Both the position numbers and the translations under genes were made by a program. Below the pieces are notes generated by a model. That model made no database searches, was not told the origin of the DNA, and worked only from the letters and a program-made list of their open reading frames with translations. Below, piece after piece: positions 43,306 to 51,895 of a stretch of 56,763 bases of DNA (position 1 is the stretch's first letter; the number at the start of each line of letters is the position of its first letter). The DNA is from Allomuricauda sp. CP2A (GTDB taxonomy: Bacteria; Bacteroidota; Bacteroidia; Flavobacteriales; Flavobacteriaceae), in the NCBI RefSeq assembly GCF_001683915.1, contig NZ_LXTT01000023.1, positions 1 to 56,763 on the forward strand. The letters run 5' to 3'.

Positions 43306-43965
43306 TCAAAGATGCTCCACCAGCCACTTTCGGAAGGAATAGAAGTTTTGCTGGGATACGCCATGGCCAACGGGGAATTCCTCATAGGTAAAATTGATGT
43401 TCAACTTTTTTAGGAAATCCGGGGTTTTTTGGGCCCATTCCACCGGAATTACTTGGTCTACCTGCCCGTGTGATGCATAAATATGGAGTTTGCTGTGGTC
43501 TTTTTTGGCATAGTCCTTCCGCAAAATGCCTTCATTGATATAACCGCTCAATGCTACAACATTCTTCACTTTTTCAGGAAAGGAAAGGGCAACGGCATAG
43601 CTCAATATGGTCCCTTGGCTGAACCCCAAAAGGGTGATGTTTTCTTCATCCAAATTAAAGGTTTCAATGGCTTCATCCATAAAATCCGCAATTTTGTCCC
43701 GGGATTTCTTGGCTTGCACGTCATCGCTCCATTTCCCATACTCGGCATCAAAATTTATGGCATACCAAGCATATCCAAAAGGATCCAGATCATAGGGAGC
43801 CCTAACCGAAATCACCTCTAACTCTTCAGGAAGTTCAGAAGCAAAGGAAAAAAGGTCTTCTTCATTGCTTCCATACCCATGAAACATAAACAGGGCCGGT
43901 TTTTTTCCAGATGTTAGGGATGATGGGCGTACAAGGTATTCCAAAGACAATGAGGTTGGGGACAT
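43306..43965 (-). CDS. alpha/beta hydrolase, phospholipase/carboxylesterase family
   Basis: A 219-residue esterase of the small carboxylesterase (YpfH/LYPLA-like) family. FMFHGYGSNEEDLF supplies the oxyanion region near 27-38. The catalytic triad is Ser116 in GFSQG, Asp170 in SHGQVDQVIP and His201 in VGHGVS. No signal peptide, so probably cytoplasmic. Members hydrolyse short acyl esters or lysophospholipids; the substrate is not predictable here. It is the last gene of a minus-strand run BatA, dihydroorotase-like, DUF4870-like, esterase, with 9 bp before it. Its 3' side borders the repeat island. Confidence 0.88.
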   Translation of the reverse strand: MSPTSLSLEYLVRPSSLTSGKKPALFMFHGYGSNEEDLFSFASELPEELEVISVRAPYDLDPFGYAWYAINFDAEYGKWSDDVQAKKSRDKIADFMDEAIETFNLDEENITLLGFSQGTILSYAVALSFPEKVKNVVALSGYINEGILRKDYAKKDHSKLHIYASHGQVDQVIPVEWAQKTPDFLKKLNINFTYEEFPVGHGVSQQNFYSFRKWLVEHL

Positions 43966-43974
43966 TATAGAATT

Positions 43975-44298
43975 TTAAGAAATAAAGGTAAACCATTTTT
44001 GAAAATACATGCCCAAAACAGGCAAGGGCTTGGTCTTTTCATTGAGTGCTTGCATGAATCCATAGCCCCAAAGCACAAGATAAAAAAGGTACAGCGGGAT
44101 GGATAGATAAACAATTCCCATAAAGGTGAGCACTATGGCCAACGCATGGAACAAAAGGTGAATGCCAAAAGCTTGCCGAATGTGAAAGCGGGCAAAGGCA
44201 TTTTTGGGTTCCATGTTCATGGTAATGGCGATCAAACACCCCACAATGGTGATGTAGGCTACAATGGCTGTTGTTCTTCCGGGATTGGATTGGCTCAA
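43975..44298 (-). CDS. DUF4870-like small membrane protein
   Basis: A 107-residue protein with three hydrophobic helices (about 8-26, 45-65, 67-85), starting MSQSNPGRTTAIVAYITIVG, with the block NAFARFHIRQAFGIHLLF between the first two. This pattern is that of DUF4870/Tic20-like small membrane proteins, whose role in bacteria is unknown. It lies 4 bp after the dihydroorotase-like gene and 9 bp before the esterase, so it is part of the same operon. It is inserted in the inner membrane. Confidence 0.7.
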   Translation of the reverse strand: MSQSNPGRTTAIVAYITIVGCLIAITMNMEPKNAFARFHIRQAFGIHLLFHALAIVLTFMGIVYLSIPLYLFYLVLWGYGFMQALNEKTKPLPVLGMYFQKWFTFIS

Positions 44299-44302
44299 AA
44301 TA

Positions 44303-45556
44303 TTAGATTGAAGTTTTGTTATTATTGATTACACCATATGCATTACCCTTGAGCGGCGCTCCCAAGAACATACTGTTTTTGGACGTGGACAAAATATTTT
44401 CCAGCGTAAAGTTACGTTCTTCGTCTGGATCAAATAGGGTCAAGCATGCTTTCTCACCTTCTTTTAAAATTGGGGTTTTCAGACTAAAACGCTCCCTGCC
44501 TTTCGTTAAAAGTGAAATGGTTTGTTCCACACCAAAAATGGGGTTTAGGCTGCCGAAGGCCGTTTCCAGACCAAGGGTGCCATCCAGGGCGTTGTCAAAC
44601 TCCACCCGTTTTCCTTCAACATCGATTGGGATGTGGTCACTGGTCACAAAATCTATGGTGCCATCCTTTAATCCTTTGATCAGCGCCTTGACATCCTGTC
44701 TGGTCCGAAGGGGAGGGGATACCTTAAAACTCGAATCAAAATCTTCCAATGAGTCATCTGTAAAGACCAAATTATGGATGGCCACACTGCAACTTACATC
44801 CAAGCCTTTTTTCTTGGCATTGGCAATCAGTTTCACGGATTCTGCAGTAGAAATGGTAGGGATATGCAATTTTCCGCCCGTGTATTCAAGGATAAACAAA
44901 TCCCTTGCAATTTGAAGCTCTTCGGCCAAAGCGGGAATCCCTTTAAGTCCCAATCGGGTAGAAACCTCTCCTTCATGTACAATGCCCTTTCCTTTTATAT
45001 GGACATCCTGCGGATGGGAAAATACCAATCCATCAAAATTTTGGGCATACAGCAAGGCAATTTTTAAGAGATTGGGATTGGTAATCTGTTGTTTGAAATC
45101 GTAAAAGGCCACAGCCCCCGCATTTTTCATGTCGTACAACTCGGCCAGGTCAATACCCTCAGCATTTTTGGTCAGCGTTCCCAACGGGTGTAGGTTGGTC
45201 GGTTTCCCCAAACTGCGCTCTTTCAAAAACACCACATCAGAGCTGGTATCCGGAACAGGATAGGTGTTGGGGTACAGCACAATGTCCGTGAATCCGCTTT
45301 TGCTGGCCACATAAAGTCCATTGGAAATGGTTTCCCGTTCTTCATGGCCGGGTTCGCCAAAACTCACACCACTATCAAACCAGCCTAAGGAGACATGTAG
45401 GTTTTTTAGGTCGACCAGTTTCGTGTTGGAAGGTGCTTCAATGGAGGTGGCAATCTTTTCAATAATCCCTTTTTTAATAAGGATGTCCCGCTTTTTCAAG
45501 TGCAGCTCCTTATTCCCTGGGCACACGATTTTTGCAGACTTCAGCAGAATGTTCAT
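44303..45556 (-). CDS. dihydroorotase-like amidohydrolase with degenerate metal site
   Basis: A 417-residue protein of the dihydroorotase/amidohydrolase superfamily. The ATG at 45556 overlaps the BatA stop (ATGA), so the longer upstream frame is rejected. In active dihydroorotases the motif DxHxHxREPG binds two zinc ions. Here it reads DSGVSFGEPG (residues 61-70), so both His are lost (Gly63, Ser65) and the Arg is Gly67. Later blocks are partly kept: KGIVHEGEVSTRLGLKG and FVTSDHIPIDVEGKRVEFD with GLETAFG. Probable pseudoenzyme, perhaps a partner or scaffold like the inactive dihydroorotase that supports aspartate transcarbamoylase in some bacteria. Not a good candidate for the pyrimidine enzyme itself. 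Confidence 0.82.
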   Translation of the reverse strand: MNILLKSAKIVCPGNKELHLKKRDILIKKGIIEKIATSIEAPSNTKLVDLKNLHVSLGWFDSGVSFGEPGHEERETISNGLYVASKSGFTDIVLYPNTYPVPDTSSDVVFLKERSLGKPTNLHPLGTLTKNAEGIDLAELYDMKNAGAVAFYDFKQQITNPNLLKIALLYAQNFDGLVFSHPQDVHIKGKGIVHEGEVSTRLGLKGIPALAEELQIARDLFILEYTGGKLHIPTISTAESVKLIANAKKKGLDVSCSVAIHNLVFTDDSLEDFDSSFKVSPPLRTRQDVKALIKGLKDGTIDFVTSDHIPIDVEGKRVEFDNALDGTLGLETAFGSLNPIFGVEQTISLLTKGRERFSLKTPILKEGEKACLTLFDPDEERNFTLENILSTSKNSMFLGAPLKGNAYGVINNNKTSI

Positions 45557-47475
45557 GTAATGAATTTTTGGATGATTACCTCGGTCAACGCCAAAAGCAA
45601 CGCTAAAATAACAAACCATTTCCAATATGCGGTAATATTGCTTTCGGCTTCCAAGTATTCAAAAAGCGATGCAATGGTATCTTGGGTATTGGCATTTGGC
45701 AAGCTTTCAACATCCAGATAATTAAGTTTGCTTTCGGTTCTGGGATAATTAAAACTGATGTTTTGCAAAGGCCGCCCCTGTTGATTGATGGTGTAAATGC
45801 CATCCAAAGTTGGATTTTGATCAAAAGTCAATCGCACACGGTTTGGAAAGGTCTGTTGCAACGGAATGAAATTGTAATCCGCCTTTGAAACATTTAAAAT
45901 ATCATCACTTCCCAAATTTGTGGAAATATCAACTGCACTGATTTCTCCTAGTGAATGGTAAATATCTGGACTTTGGAGACTGGAAATGGCCATATTGTAG
46001 AACGTAGGCACGATCAAAGGGGAGTTCTTAAAGTTTGAATTGTCCGTTTCCAGGGAGGCGGTAAAAAGGTAAAACCCATCATTCCCGACCAAAAAGGCAT
46101 CATTTCCCTCCAAAGCAAGAATTTTGGACAGTCGCGACTGCACCTTGAAATATTCTTTTACGGTGGGGTATTGAAAATTGGTGACTTCTTTTTCAAACAC
46201 ATTTTTGTACAACGGATGATCAAAGGATATGGAAGTCACTTTGGTGCTGTTGGCCACTTTTTCTGTTAGCTGGCCTGCCGAAAAGTTGGACAGAAATGAA
46301 TTATAGGAGGTTACATCGCTCTCGTTTGAAGGTACCACAATGATGGTGCCTCCATTGTCCTTGAAGGTGCGAAGCACATGTTGCAAACTATTGGGAATGG
46401 ATTGGAGATTGTCCAATACCACTACATTTTGCTCATCCAAAGCGCTATAATCCAATTGGTTCAAAGAAAATTTTTGGAATGCGAACTCACTATCCGGATA
46501 CAATCGTTCCAAATAGTCATTTTCTGAGTTACTGATGGCAAGGACCTTTATTTTTTCCCTTTCATTGATGTTGAAATAGAATCGATTATCGTACCCCAAT
46601 CCATTTTCGGTAATGCTCAGTCTTCCATTGATTTTTTGATTTCCCGGAATGGAAAAGACCACTTCGGCAGTGCCGTTGGAGGTGAACTTGGCAGCAGATT
46701 TGGCAATGAGCGTGTCATTGTTGAATAAGGAAATGGGCAGATTTTGTTCTTCTGAACCTCCAGAAAGCAAAACGGTAAGGGTCGGCTGCTCCGCCAATTC
46801 ATCCTGAAGGTAAACCGAATCTATGGCCACATTTTGTGCCTCCCTTGGCTGGATGGACACCAGATATGGAGTGAAAATGGAATCCAATACAGTATTGTTT
46901 GAGGCGATTTGTTGTTGAAAATCTGATATGATGATCAAATTCTTTACGCTGCTGTTCGATTTGGAAAAGAGCGTACCAGCTTTTAGTCGGATTTCATCAA
47001 GATTCAGTTGTTTGTGGGAATAGGGGAGTGACAGCAGCACATTTTGGATGTCTTTTATAGTAACGCCATTGTAGGTACTTTCATTGGTAAACAAGCTAAA
47101 AACCGTTTCGCCTTCCACATTCCGAATAAGGTCTTGCACCGCTTTTTCCAACAAGGAAAGTCCGTTGTTCTTGGCCTGCATACTGAACGAATTGTCCAAA
47201 TACACCACCGTCTCTTTTTCTTTTAGGGCGGTTTCGGTGGAAGAAAAGGGCTGTGCAAAGGCAATGATGAGGGCGGCCATCAATAACAATCGTGTCAACA
47301 GCAACAACCATTTCTTCAACGTATTGCTCTTTCGGGATTCGGAAACCACCTTTTGCAGCATGGCCACATTGGTAAAGGGCGTTTTCTTATACCGACGTAA
47401 TTGAAAAAGATGAATGAGGACAGGAATGACGAGTAGTGCGAGGGCCCAAAGAATTTCCGGATGTTTAAACTGCAT
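45553..47475 (-). CDS. BatA domain protein with VWA-like region
   Basis: A 640-residue membrane protein. N-terminal FKHPEILWALALLVIPVLIH and a second helix (WLLLLTRLLLMAALIIAFA, about 57-76) form the double-helix region of BatA/PF07584 proteins. A von Willebrand A-like segment follows with VVYLDNSFSMQ, a DxSxS metal site. The middle is periplasmic, and a last helix (WKWFVILALLLALTEVII) precedes a 5-residue tail. I start at the ATG at 47475; a TTG two codons upstream is possible. It heads the operon with the dihydroorotase-like gene (ATGA overlap). The function of such proteins in Bacteroidota is unclear, perhaps in envelope stress or assembly. Confidence 0.82.
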   Translation of the reverse strand: MQFKHPEILWALALLVIPVLIHLFQLRRYKKTPFTNVAMLQKVVSESRKSNTLKKWLLLLTRLLLMAALIIAFAQPFSSTETALKEKETVVYLDNSFSMQAKNNGLSLLEKAVQDLIRNVEGETVFSLFTNESTYNGVTIKDIQNVLLSLPYSHKQLNLDEIRLKAGTLFSKSNSSVKNLIIISDFQQQIASNNTVLDSIFTPYLVSIQPREAQNVAIDSVYLQDELAEQPTLTVLLSGGSEEQNLPISLFNNDTLIAKSAAKFTSNGTAEVVFSIPGNQKINGRLSITENGLGYDNRFYFNINEREKIKVLAISNSENDYLERLYPDSEFAFQKFSLNQLDYSALDEQNVVVLDNLQSIPNSLQHVLRTFKDNGGTIIVVPSNESDVTSYNSFLSNFSAGQLTEKVANSTKVTSISFDHPLYKNVFEKEVTNFQYPTVKEYFKVQSRLSKILALEGNDAFLVGNDGFYLFTASLETDNSNFKNSPLIVPTFYNMAISSLQSPDIYHSLGEISAVDISTNLGSDDILNVSKADYNFIPLQQTFPNRVRLTFDQNPTLDGIYTINQQGRPLQNISFNYPRTESKLNYLDVESLPNANTQDTIASLFEYLEAESNITAYWKWFVILALLLALTEVIIQKFIT

Positions 47476-47492
47476 TCCCAACTTTGATTGAA

Positions 47493-47500
47493 CAAATATA
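47493..47500 (-). promoter_or_regulatory. Bacteroidota -7 promoter element for the BatA operon
   Basis: Minus-strand TATATTTG matches TAnnTTTG, 17 bp before the BatA ATG. The -33 box is not clear. Confidence 0.5.
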
Positions 47501-47565
47501 GCGATTAAAATAGTGCAGGGCTATCAATTTCATAGTTAAGGGAGTGGTAAAAGTAAAAAGAGGAT

Positions 47566-47607
47566 GGGTGAAGGGTGATGGGTGAGGGGTAAAGGGTGAA
47601 GGGTGAT
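47566..47607. repeat. heptamer tandem array (GGGTGAA type)
   Basis: Six units gggtgaa, gggtgat, gggtgag, gggtaaa, gggtgaa, gggtgat. It fills the spacer between the GT2 stop (6 bp away) and the BatA promoter. Strand asymmetry is strong: G-rich on plus, C-rich on minus. Confidence 0.85.
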
Positions 47608-47613
47608 GGGGAT

Positions 47614-48621
47614 TTAGCAAAAGAAAAAATAATCGTGCATGGGTTGTTGCTTCAATCCTTTAAAATGGGCCCTGATTTCTTTTTGGGCGTCCTCGTTGGC
47701 CACGGTTATAATGCTCTGTGGGTTGTCCAAATCCTTCAATGCTTTAAAATGAACGAGTTCCACACCATATATTTTCTTTCCAATTTTTTTAGGGTTGTCG
47801 CACAGCCACGTAAAATCGATTTGTTGTTCCAAAAGTTTCTGTGCAATGGTTTTTCCTTTAAAACCCGCCCCCCAAATGGCCAAAGGTCGATTTTCATCAA
47901 AATCAAGTTTTAAAAAATAATGGAGTTTGATGTCCAAGAAATAATTTTGCGCATAGTGCTCATGGGTGCGGGAGGTTCTGGTGTCATAATCGCGCCATAA
48001 ATGCAAGACTTCATCACAGGGAATTATTTTCAATCCCTTCTCATAGAACCGAAAAGTCAGGTCATAATCTTCAGGATATTTGTCAGGACGAAATGCACCA
48101 CATGCTTCAAAGTCTTCCCGATATACCATCCAACAGGGAGAGGGAATGACACATTCCTTGTAAATTTCACTGTAATTGTCTCCCGTGGCCGTCAACTGGT
48201 TCAGCCAAGCTTCGTAGCGTTCGTAACCATTGCTGATGCCTCGGTCCGAAAAATAATGAACTTGTCCCACCGCGACATGCCATTTCCCAGAGGCCAAAAG
48301 TGAGTTTACCATGACCTCCAGCCGATTCGGCTTCATGATGTCATCTGAATCCATTCGTGTGATGAACTCCCCGGAACTTTGGGCATAAGCAGTTCGCAAA
48401 GCGGGAATGATGCCCACGCCAACATTGTTGAACACTTTTATGCGCGAATCTTTTTCAGTGTATGAGTTGAGCACTTCAAAACTATGGTCACTGGAGTGGT
48501 CGTTCACGGCAAGAATTTCCCAATTCTGATAGGTTTGATTCAGGATGGAGTCCAGACATTCGGGAAGAAAATGCGCGGTATCCTTGAAGGGAATACAAAT
48601 ACTGACCTTGGGATTTTGCAT
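47614..48621 (-). CDS. GT2 glycosyltransferase with C-terminal Rossmann-like domain
   Basis: A 335-residue two-domain protein. Residues 1-230 are a GT-A fold family 2 transferase: VSICIPFKDTAHFLPECLDS at the start, then RMDSDDIMKPNR (DxD-type metal site near 91) and PEDYDLTFRF. Residues from about 245 form a nucleotide-binding-like fold with IWGAGFKGKTIAQKLLEQ, a GxGxxG-type loop, followed by DNPKKIGKKIYGV. This C-terminal unit resembles the small Rossmann unit found at the end of some methyltransferases and sugar-biosynthesis proteins. No signal or helix, so cytoplasmic. No glycan genes adjoin it, so its acceptor is unknown. Confidence 0.85.
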   Translation of the reverse strand: MQNPKVSICIPFKDTAHFLPECLDSILNQTYQNWEILAVNDHSSDHSFEVLNSYTEKDSRIKVFNNVGVGIIPALRTAYAQSSGEFITRMDSDDIMKPNRLEVMVNSLLASGKWHVAVGQVHYFSDRGISNGYERYEAWLNQLTATGDNYSEIYKECVIPSPCWMVYREDFEACGAFRPDKYPEDYDLTFRFYEKGLKIIPCDEVLHLWRDYDTRTSRTHEHYAQNYFLDIKLHYFLKLDFDENRPLAIWGAGFKGKTIAQKLLEQQIDFTWLCDNPKKIGKKIYGVELVHFKALKDLDNPQSIITVANEDAQKEIRAHFKGLKQQPMHDYFFFC

Positions 48622-48659
48622 GGTACAAAGAAACTAAATCCCAAGGCAAATACATGATC

Positions 48660-49112
48660 TTAGTCAAAAGACAGTAAATCTGGTGGTACATAGCTTGCCT
48701 TCGCCTTTTCGTCAGAAAAAATATTGAATCCATAATGTTGGTCCAACAGTTCTTTGAAAGCAACCTTCAATCGGGGAAACTCCTCAATAAAATCAGAAAA
48801 GGTGGATGAAGAAGATTTTTTGACAAAATGATGTACCACTTTTACCGCTGCCACAGTGATCGTGGTATGGAATTTATTCCCTTTGCCATGTACAACATCA
48901 AAATGTTTGATGCCGGAACATGCCTTTTCCACTGCTTTTTGTTCCCCATGGTTTTGAATGTAGACCCAAGCCATTCTTAAATGGGCTTCATGGTCAAACA
49001 GCTTGGGATTTAGATTTCCGTTTTCAAAAGCTTCCACAAATTCTGAGTCACTGAATTGTGAGTGATGGGTATGATTTTTACCATACCATAGATTTGGATT
49101 GGTGCAGGACAT
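48660..49112 (-). CDS. conserved protein of unknown function (150 aa)
   Basis: A 150-residue soluble protein. I start at the ATG at 49112 because the frame further upstream overlaps the next gene. Marked features are FSDSEFVEAFENGNLNPKLF, DHEAHLRMAWVYI near residue 43 and KFHTTITVAAVKVV near 85. The pattern (LFxHEAHLRLAW ... KFHxTxT) belongs to a family seen in many bacteria, with no function I know. The conserved His/Glu residues suggest a metal site, but that is conjecture. It lies 11 bp after the sterol-desaturase gene and is probably co-transcribed with it. Confidence 0.7.
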   Translation of the reverse strand: MSCTNPNLWYGKNHTHHSQFSDSEFVEAFENGNLNPKLFDHEAHLRMAWVYIQNHGEQKAVEKACSGIKHFDVVHGKGNKFHTTITVAAVKVVHHFVKKSSSSTFSDFIEEFPRLKVAFKELLDQHYGFNIFSDEKAKASYVPPDLLSFD

Positions 49113-49123
49113 AAACTCGAATT

Positions 49124-49903
49124 TTATAATGCTTGATCCTTGCTGATGTCCTTGAAGGTCAACATATCCCAAACCCTTCTTGAGGCACCGTTGTAAAATC
49201 CAGTTTCGTGTGTATAACCCTTTGGGTTATTGAAGGTTCCGAAAATGATATCAAAAAGAGAGATGTCTGAATAATTATAGGCATGGATTCCCTTGGCATG
49301 GTGGACGGTATGCGCTTCAGGGCGTTGAATGATGTAACCAATCCACCTTGGTGTTTTTATATTGGCATGTTGAAAGATGCCCAAAAACGTGGTGATCAAA
49401 ATAAAGAGCGTAGCGGCTTCGGGAGTGAATCCTGCAACGACCACCAAACAAAGGCTTCCCAATAACGAAAACCCGATCATGTCCATGGGACTGAAATAAA
49501 AGGCACCGTAGCTGTCCATGCGTTCCGCACTGTGGTGCATTTGATGGAATACTTTCCATAGCTTATCGTTTTTGTGCATGGTATAATGCCAACCATATAG
49601 GGCAAACTCATAGATCATGACAGCTACAAAGGCTCCCCAACCCGCTCCTAGTGCGGTCAGGTCAAAAATTTGGTAATCCACCAAATAGGTGTCCCAAATC
49701 AATGGGAAATAGGTGGACAGATAAAAAAACACTCCAAAGGAAACCAGCCCCCGTAGTTTCCAATTCTTAACTTTTGGCAATTCCCTGGCTGGAAAAAGGG
49801 CTTCCCAAATCATCAATGCCCCATACATTCCCAGCACAATGAGAGAAATTGGGTCGGTAAGTACCGCCCAAGGGTTTGGCAAATTTTGAATAATCTCTAG
49901 CAT
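49124..49903 (-). CDS. sterol desaturase / fatty acid hydroxylase family membrane protein
   Basis: A 259-residue integral membrane di-iron enzyme with about four helices and the family histidine boxes: HYTMH at 106-110, HQMHH at 120-124, H179 in FQHANI and HTVHH at 198-202. Such enzymes hydroxylate or desaturate lipids or related hydrophobic substrates with O2. Candidates are fatty acyl chains, a sphingoid or capnine-type base, or a carotenoid; sequence alone does not decide. It precedes the 150-residue unknown gene by 11 bp. Complete, with no missing ligand seen. Confidence 0.9.
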   Translation of the reverse strand: MLEIIQNLPNPWAVLTDPISLIVLGMYGALMIWEALFPARELPKVKNWKLRGLVSFGVFFYLSTYFPLIWDTYLVDYQIFDLTALGAGWGAFVAVMIYEFALYGWHYTMHKNDKLWKVFHQMHHSAERMDSYGAFYFSPMDMIGFSLLGSLCLVVVAGFTPEAATLFILITTFLGIFQHANIKTPRWIGYIIQRPEAHTVHHAKGIHAYNYSDISLFDIIFGTFNNPKGYTHETGFYNGASRRVWDMLTFKDISKDQAL

Positions 49904-49953
49904 TTCTATATTGTTTTTGATTGTTGTTCAATCGTATAGGCTAAAGTTTTCGC

Positions 49954-49968
49954 CTTACATTGTAAGGA
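49954..49968. promoter_or_regulatory. 15-bp perfect palindrome CCTTACA-T-TGTAAGG
   Basis: It lies between the stop of the TPR gene and the start of the sterol-desaturase gene, 51 bp before the latter. It could be an operator for the desaturase or a small terminator for the TPR gene, but no T run follows. Confidence 0.4.
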
Positions 49969-49985
49969 AAGTGGTGTAAGTCGTA

Positions 49986-51770
49986 TTAAACGGTCCACTC
50001 ATGTGGAATTTCGGGCTCATAGCTGCAATGGGTTCCTGTCTTGATGGAGTTGGCCAAATGTTTGGCCAGTTGGGGATGTACTTTCTCAATTTTTTTGATG
50101 GCATTCCGAATACGCCATGTTACTGCCGCCCTGGCTTTTTCCATTGATGATCCTGTTTTCCGGATCTTATTGGACAGTCCCATAACTTTTGACAAGTGTT
50201 CCACCAATGTCTCGTATTCGCCCCTTAACTGGTCGGCCTTTTGGTGCATTCCCATTTCTTGGGCATCATCAATATCAATCTTCAATGCCCTAATCTTATT
50301 TTTGTACTCCTTCATGGCCTGATCATCGATCATTGAAGTTCCCGAAGTTTCCAGGACAACGCCCATGAGTTCGGAGCAATTCAGTTGTTTTTCAGGCTGT
50401 TCCAACAATTTGGCTATGTCATGTAGGCCTTTGCAGTCTTTTATGGCCACAGATAGATTCAAATAGGAGAGTTCCCATAAATCCCCGTTATGAATAAATT
50501 TTCCCTTTGTAACGGCCTCTGCGCGTGGAACAATGGATTGAACGGTTTTCTTTGGGGAATCACCCAACATAAAATTCCAAAAGGGTTCCAAGTTGCTTTT
50601 TACCTTATAGGGATTGACCACTTTTTGCCAATCCACGGCCTCTTGGTTGGTCGCCTCTTTTCCTTCATTGATGTTTCTTTTGAATAGTTCCAGATATTTC
50701 TTCCAGTACGCATTCATCTGCCCATACTGGGAAAGATGGTAATAGGCCGCGGCCAAATATGCTGTAAAATCGGTCCAAATGGAAAGGTTGGCCACCTTTT
50801 CACCCAATTCAATCGCCTTTTTGTAATCTCCCTTTTCAAAATATACCAACATGCCGATGGGCAGATAGGGTTCGGGGTGCAACGGATTTAGATTACGTGC
50901 CTTGATGTACCAATTTTCGGCTTCCTCTAAATATCCCAACCAAACAAAACAGTTGGAGATCAGGATCAAATTTCCGGCATCATTGGGATTCATCCGCAAT
51001 GACTTTCTGAGCAAATGTTCGGATTTGTCATAATCTCCCAAATAAAGAAAAGTTCTTCCCAGAACGGCCAATGAAATATAATCGTTTTCATCCAATTCTA
51101 TGGCCTTGAGGGCATAATCGTGCGCTCCTTTTTGGCTTACTTCCCACCGATCCCACAACTGGCAGCTCCATTCGTTAAAATAGGAAAGGGAAATACCCGT
51201 GTATGCCCTTGCGAACAAAGGATCGATTTTTAGGGCGGCCTTAAAATATTCCCGAGCGGCCAAATCGCTCTCAACCGTGCCTTTTTTCAACTCTTTTATC
51301 CCCAAAAGCCAATTTTCATAGGCCGCAAGCTCAACGGATTCTTTTTTATAGGAGTAGGAGAGCAGGTCATGTTCTATCTGTTGTTGCAGCACGTTCACCA
51401 TTTGTTGGGTAATGGTATCCTGTGCATTTAGGATGGTTTCCATTGCCTCATCATGATTTCCGGCAAAAACCACTCTGTTATCCTTGGTCCTGATGAGCTG
51501 AATTCCAATTCTATACCCTTCGGTAATGGGTCTAAAACTTCCTGTAATGATGTAGTCGGCCCCTAATTTGCCAATAGATTCGGTATCTGCAATATCTGAA
51601 ATACCCAAGGTAGAATATTGGGAAATGACCGATAGGCCAATAAACTTTGAGAAATTAATGATGAGGTCTTCGGTGAAACCCTTTATGATAGGGCTCATGG
51701 AATTCTCTGCCCCAATAATTTGAAAGGGCAATACAGCAATTGTAGTCTCCTTATTACCAACCAGTTCCAC
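49986..51770 (-). CDS. TolB-N-like / TPR protein with a C-terminal RxxVTxxIRxAI-type domain
   Basis: A 594-residue protein starting at a GTG (51770), because an in-frame stop lies immediately upstream. Residues 8-130 (IAVLPFQIIGAEN, GKLGADYIITGSFRPI) match the FlgO/TolB-N-like region seen after CadC or adenylate cyclase domains. TPR units run from about 140 to 350. The C-terminal 190 residues contain CKGLHDIAKLLEQPEKQL, ARAAVTWRIRNAIKKIEKVHP and KTGTHCSYEPE, a domain I associate mainly with TPR/AAA signalling proteins of Actinobacteria and other phyla. No N-terminal effector domain is present, which is unusual for this layout. A -7 promoter just upstream supports the GTG start. Probably regulatory or scaffolding, cytoplasmic. 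Confidence 0.75.
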   Translation of the reverse strand: MELVGNKETTIAVLPFQIIGAENSMSPIIKGFTEDLIINFSKFIGLSVISQYSTLGISDIADTESIGKLGADYIITGSFRPITEGYRIGIQLIRTKDNRVVFAGNHDEAMETILNAQDTITQQMVNVLQQQIEHDLLSYSYKKESVELAAYENWLLGIKELKKGTVESDLAAREYFKAALKIDPLFARAYTGISLSYFNEWSCQLWDRWEVSQKGAHDYALKAIELDENDYISLAVLGRTFLYLGDYDKSEHLLRKSLRMNPNDAGNLILISNCFVWLGYLEEAENWYIKARNLNPLHPEPYLPIGMLVYFEKGDYKKAIELGEKVANLSIWTDFTAYLAAAYYHLSQYGQMNAYWKKYLELFKRNINEGKEATNQEAVDWQKVVNPYKVKSNLEPFWNFMLGDSPKKTVQSIVPRAEAVTKGKFIHNGDLWELSYLNLSVAIKDCKGLHDIAKLLEQPEKQLNCSELMGVVLETSGTSMIDDQAMKEYKNKIRALKIDIDDAQEMGMHQKADQLRGEYETLVEHLSKVMGLSNKIRKTGSSMEKARAAVTWRIRNAIKKIEKVHPQLAKHLANSIKTGTHCSYEPEIPHEWTV

Positions 51771-51790
51771 CTAAAAATACAATTGAATGT

Positions 51791-51798
51791 CAAAGATA
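51791..51798 (-). promoter_or_regulatory. Bacteroidota -7 promoter element for the TPR gene
   Basis: Minus-strand TATCTTTG matches TAnnTTTG, 20 bp before the GTG start. This supports a genuine start there rather than a decayed longer gene. Confidence 0.5.
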
Positions 51799-51895
51799 CA
51801 AAAGATCACCTATGATGGATAAAACATGGTGCATGCCTTTGCTGTTTTTGTATGCTTTGGTGATATGGGCATATATATGGTCTGCAATCCTGTAA

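Noticed and set aside
44303..45556. Functional pyrC
   Set aside because: Key zinc-binding His residues and the substrate Arg are replaced.
45557..45625. 23-codon upstream extension of the dihydroorotase-like gene
   Set aside because: It lies within BatA. The ATG at 45556 makes an ATGA overlap with the BatA stop and begins at the usual family position.
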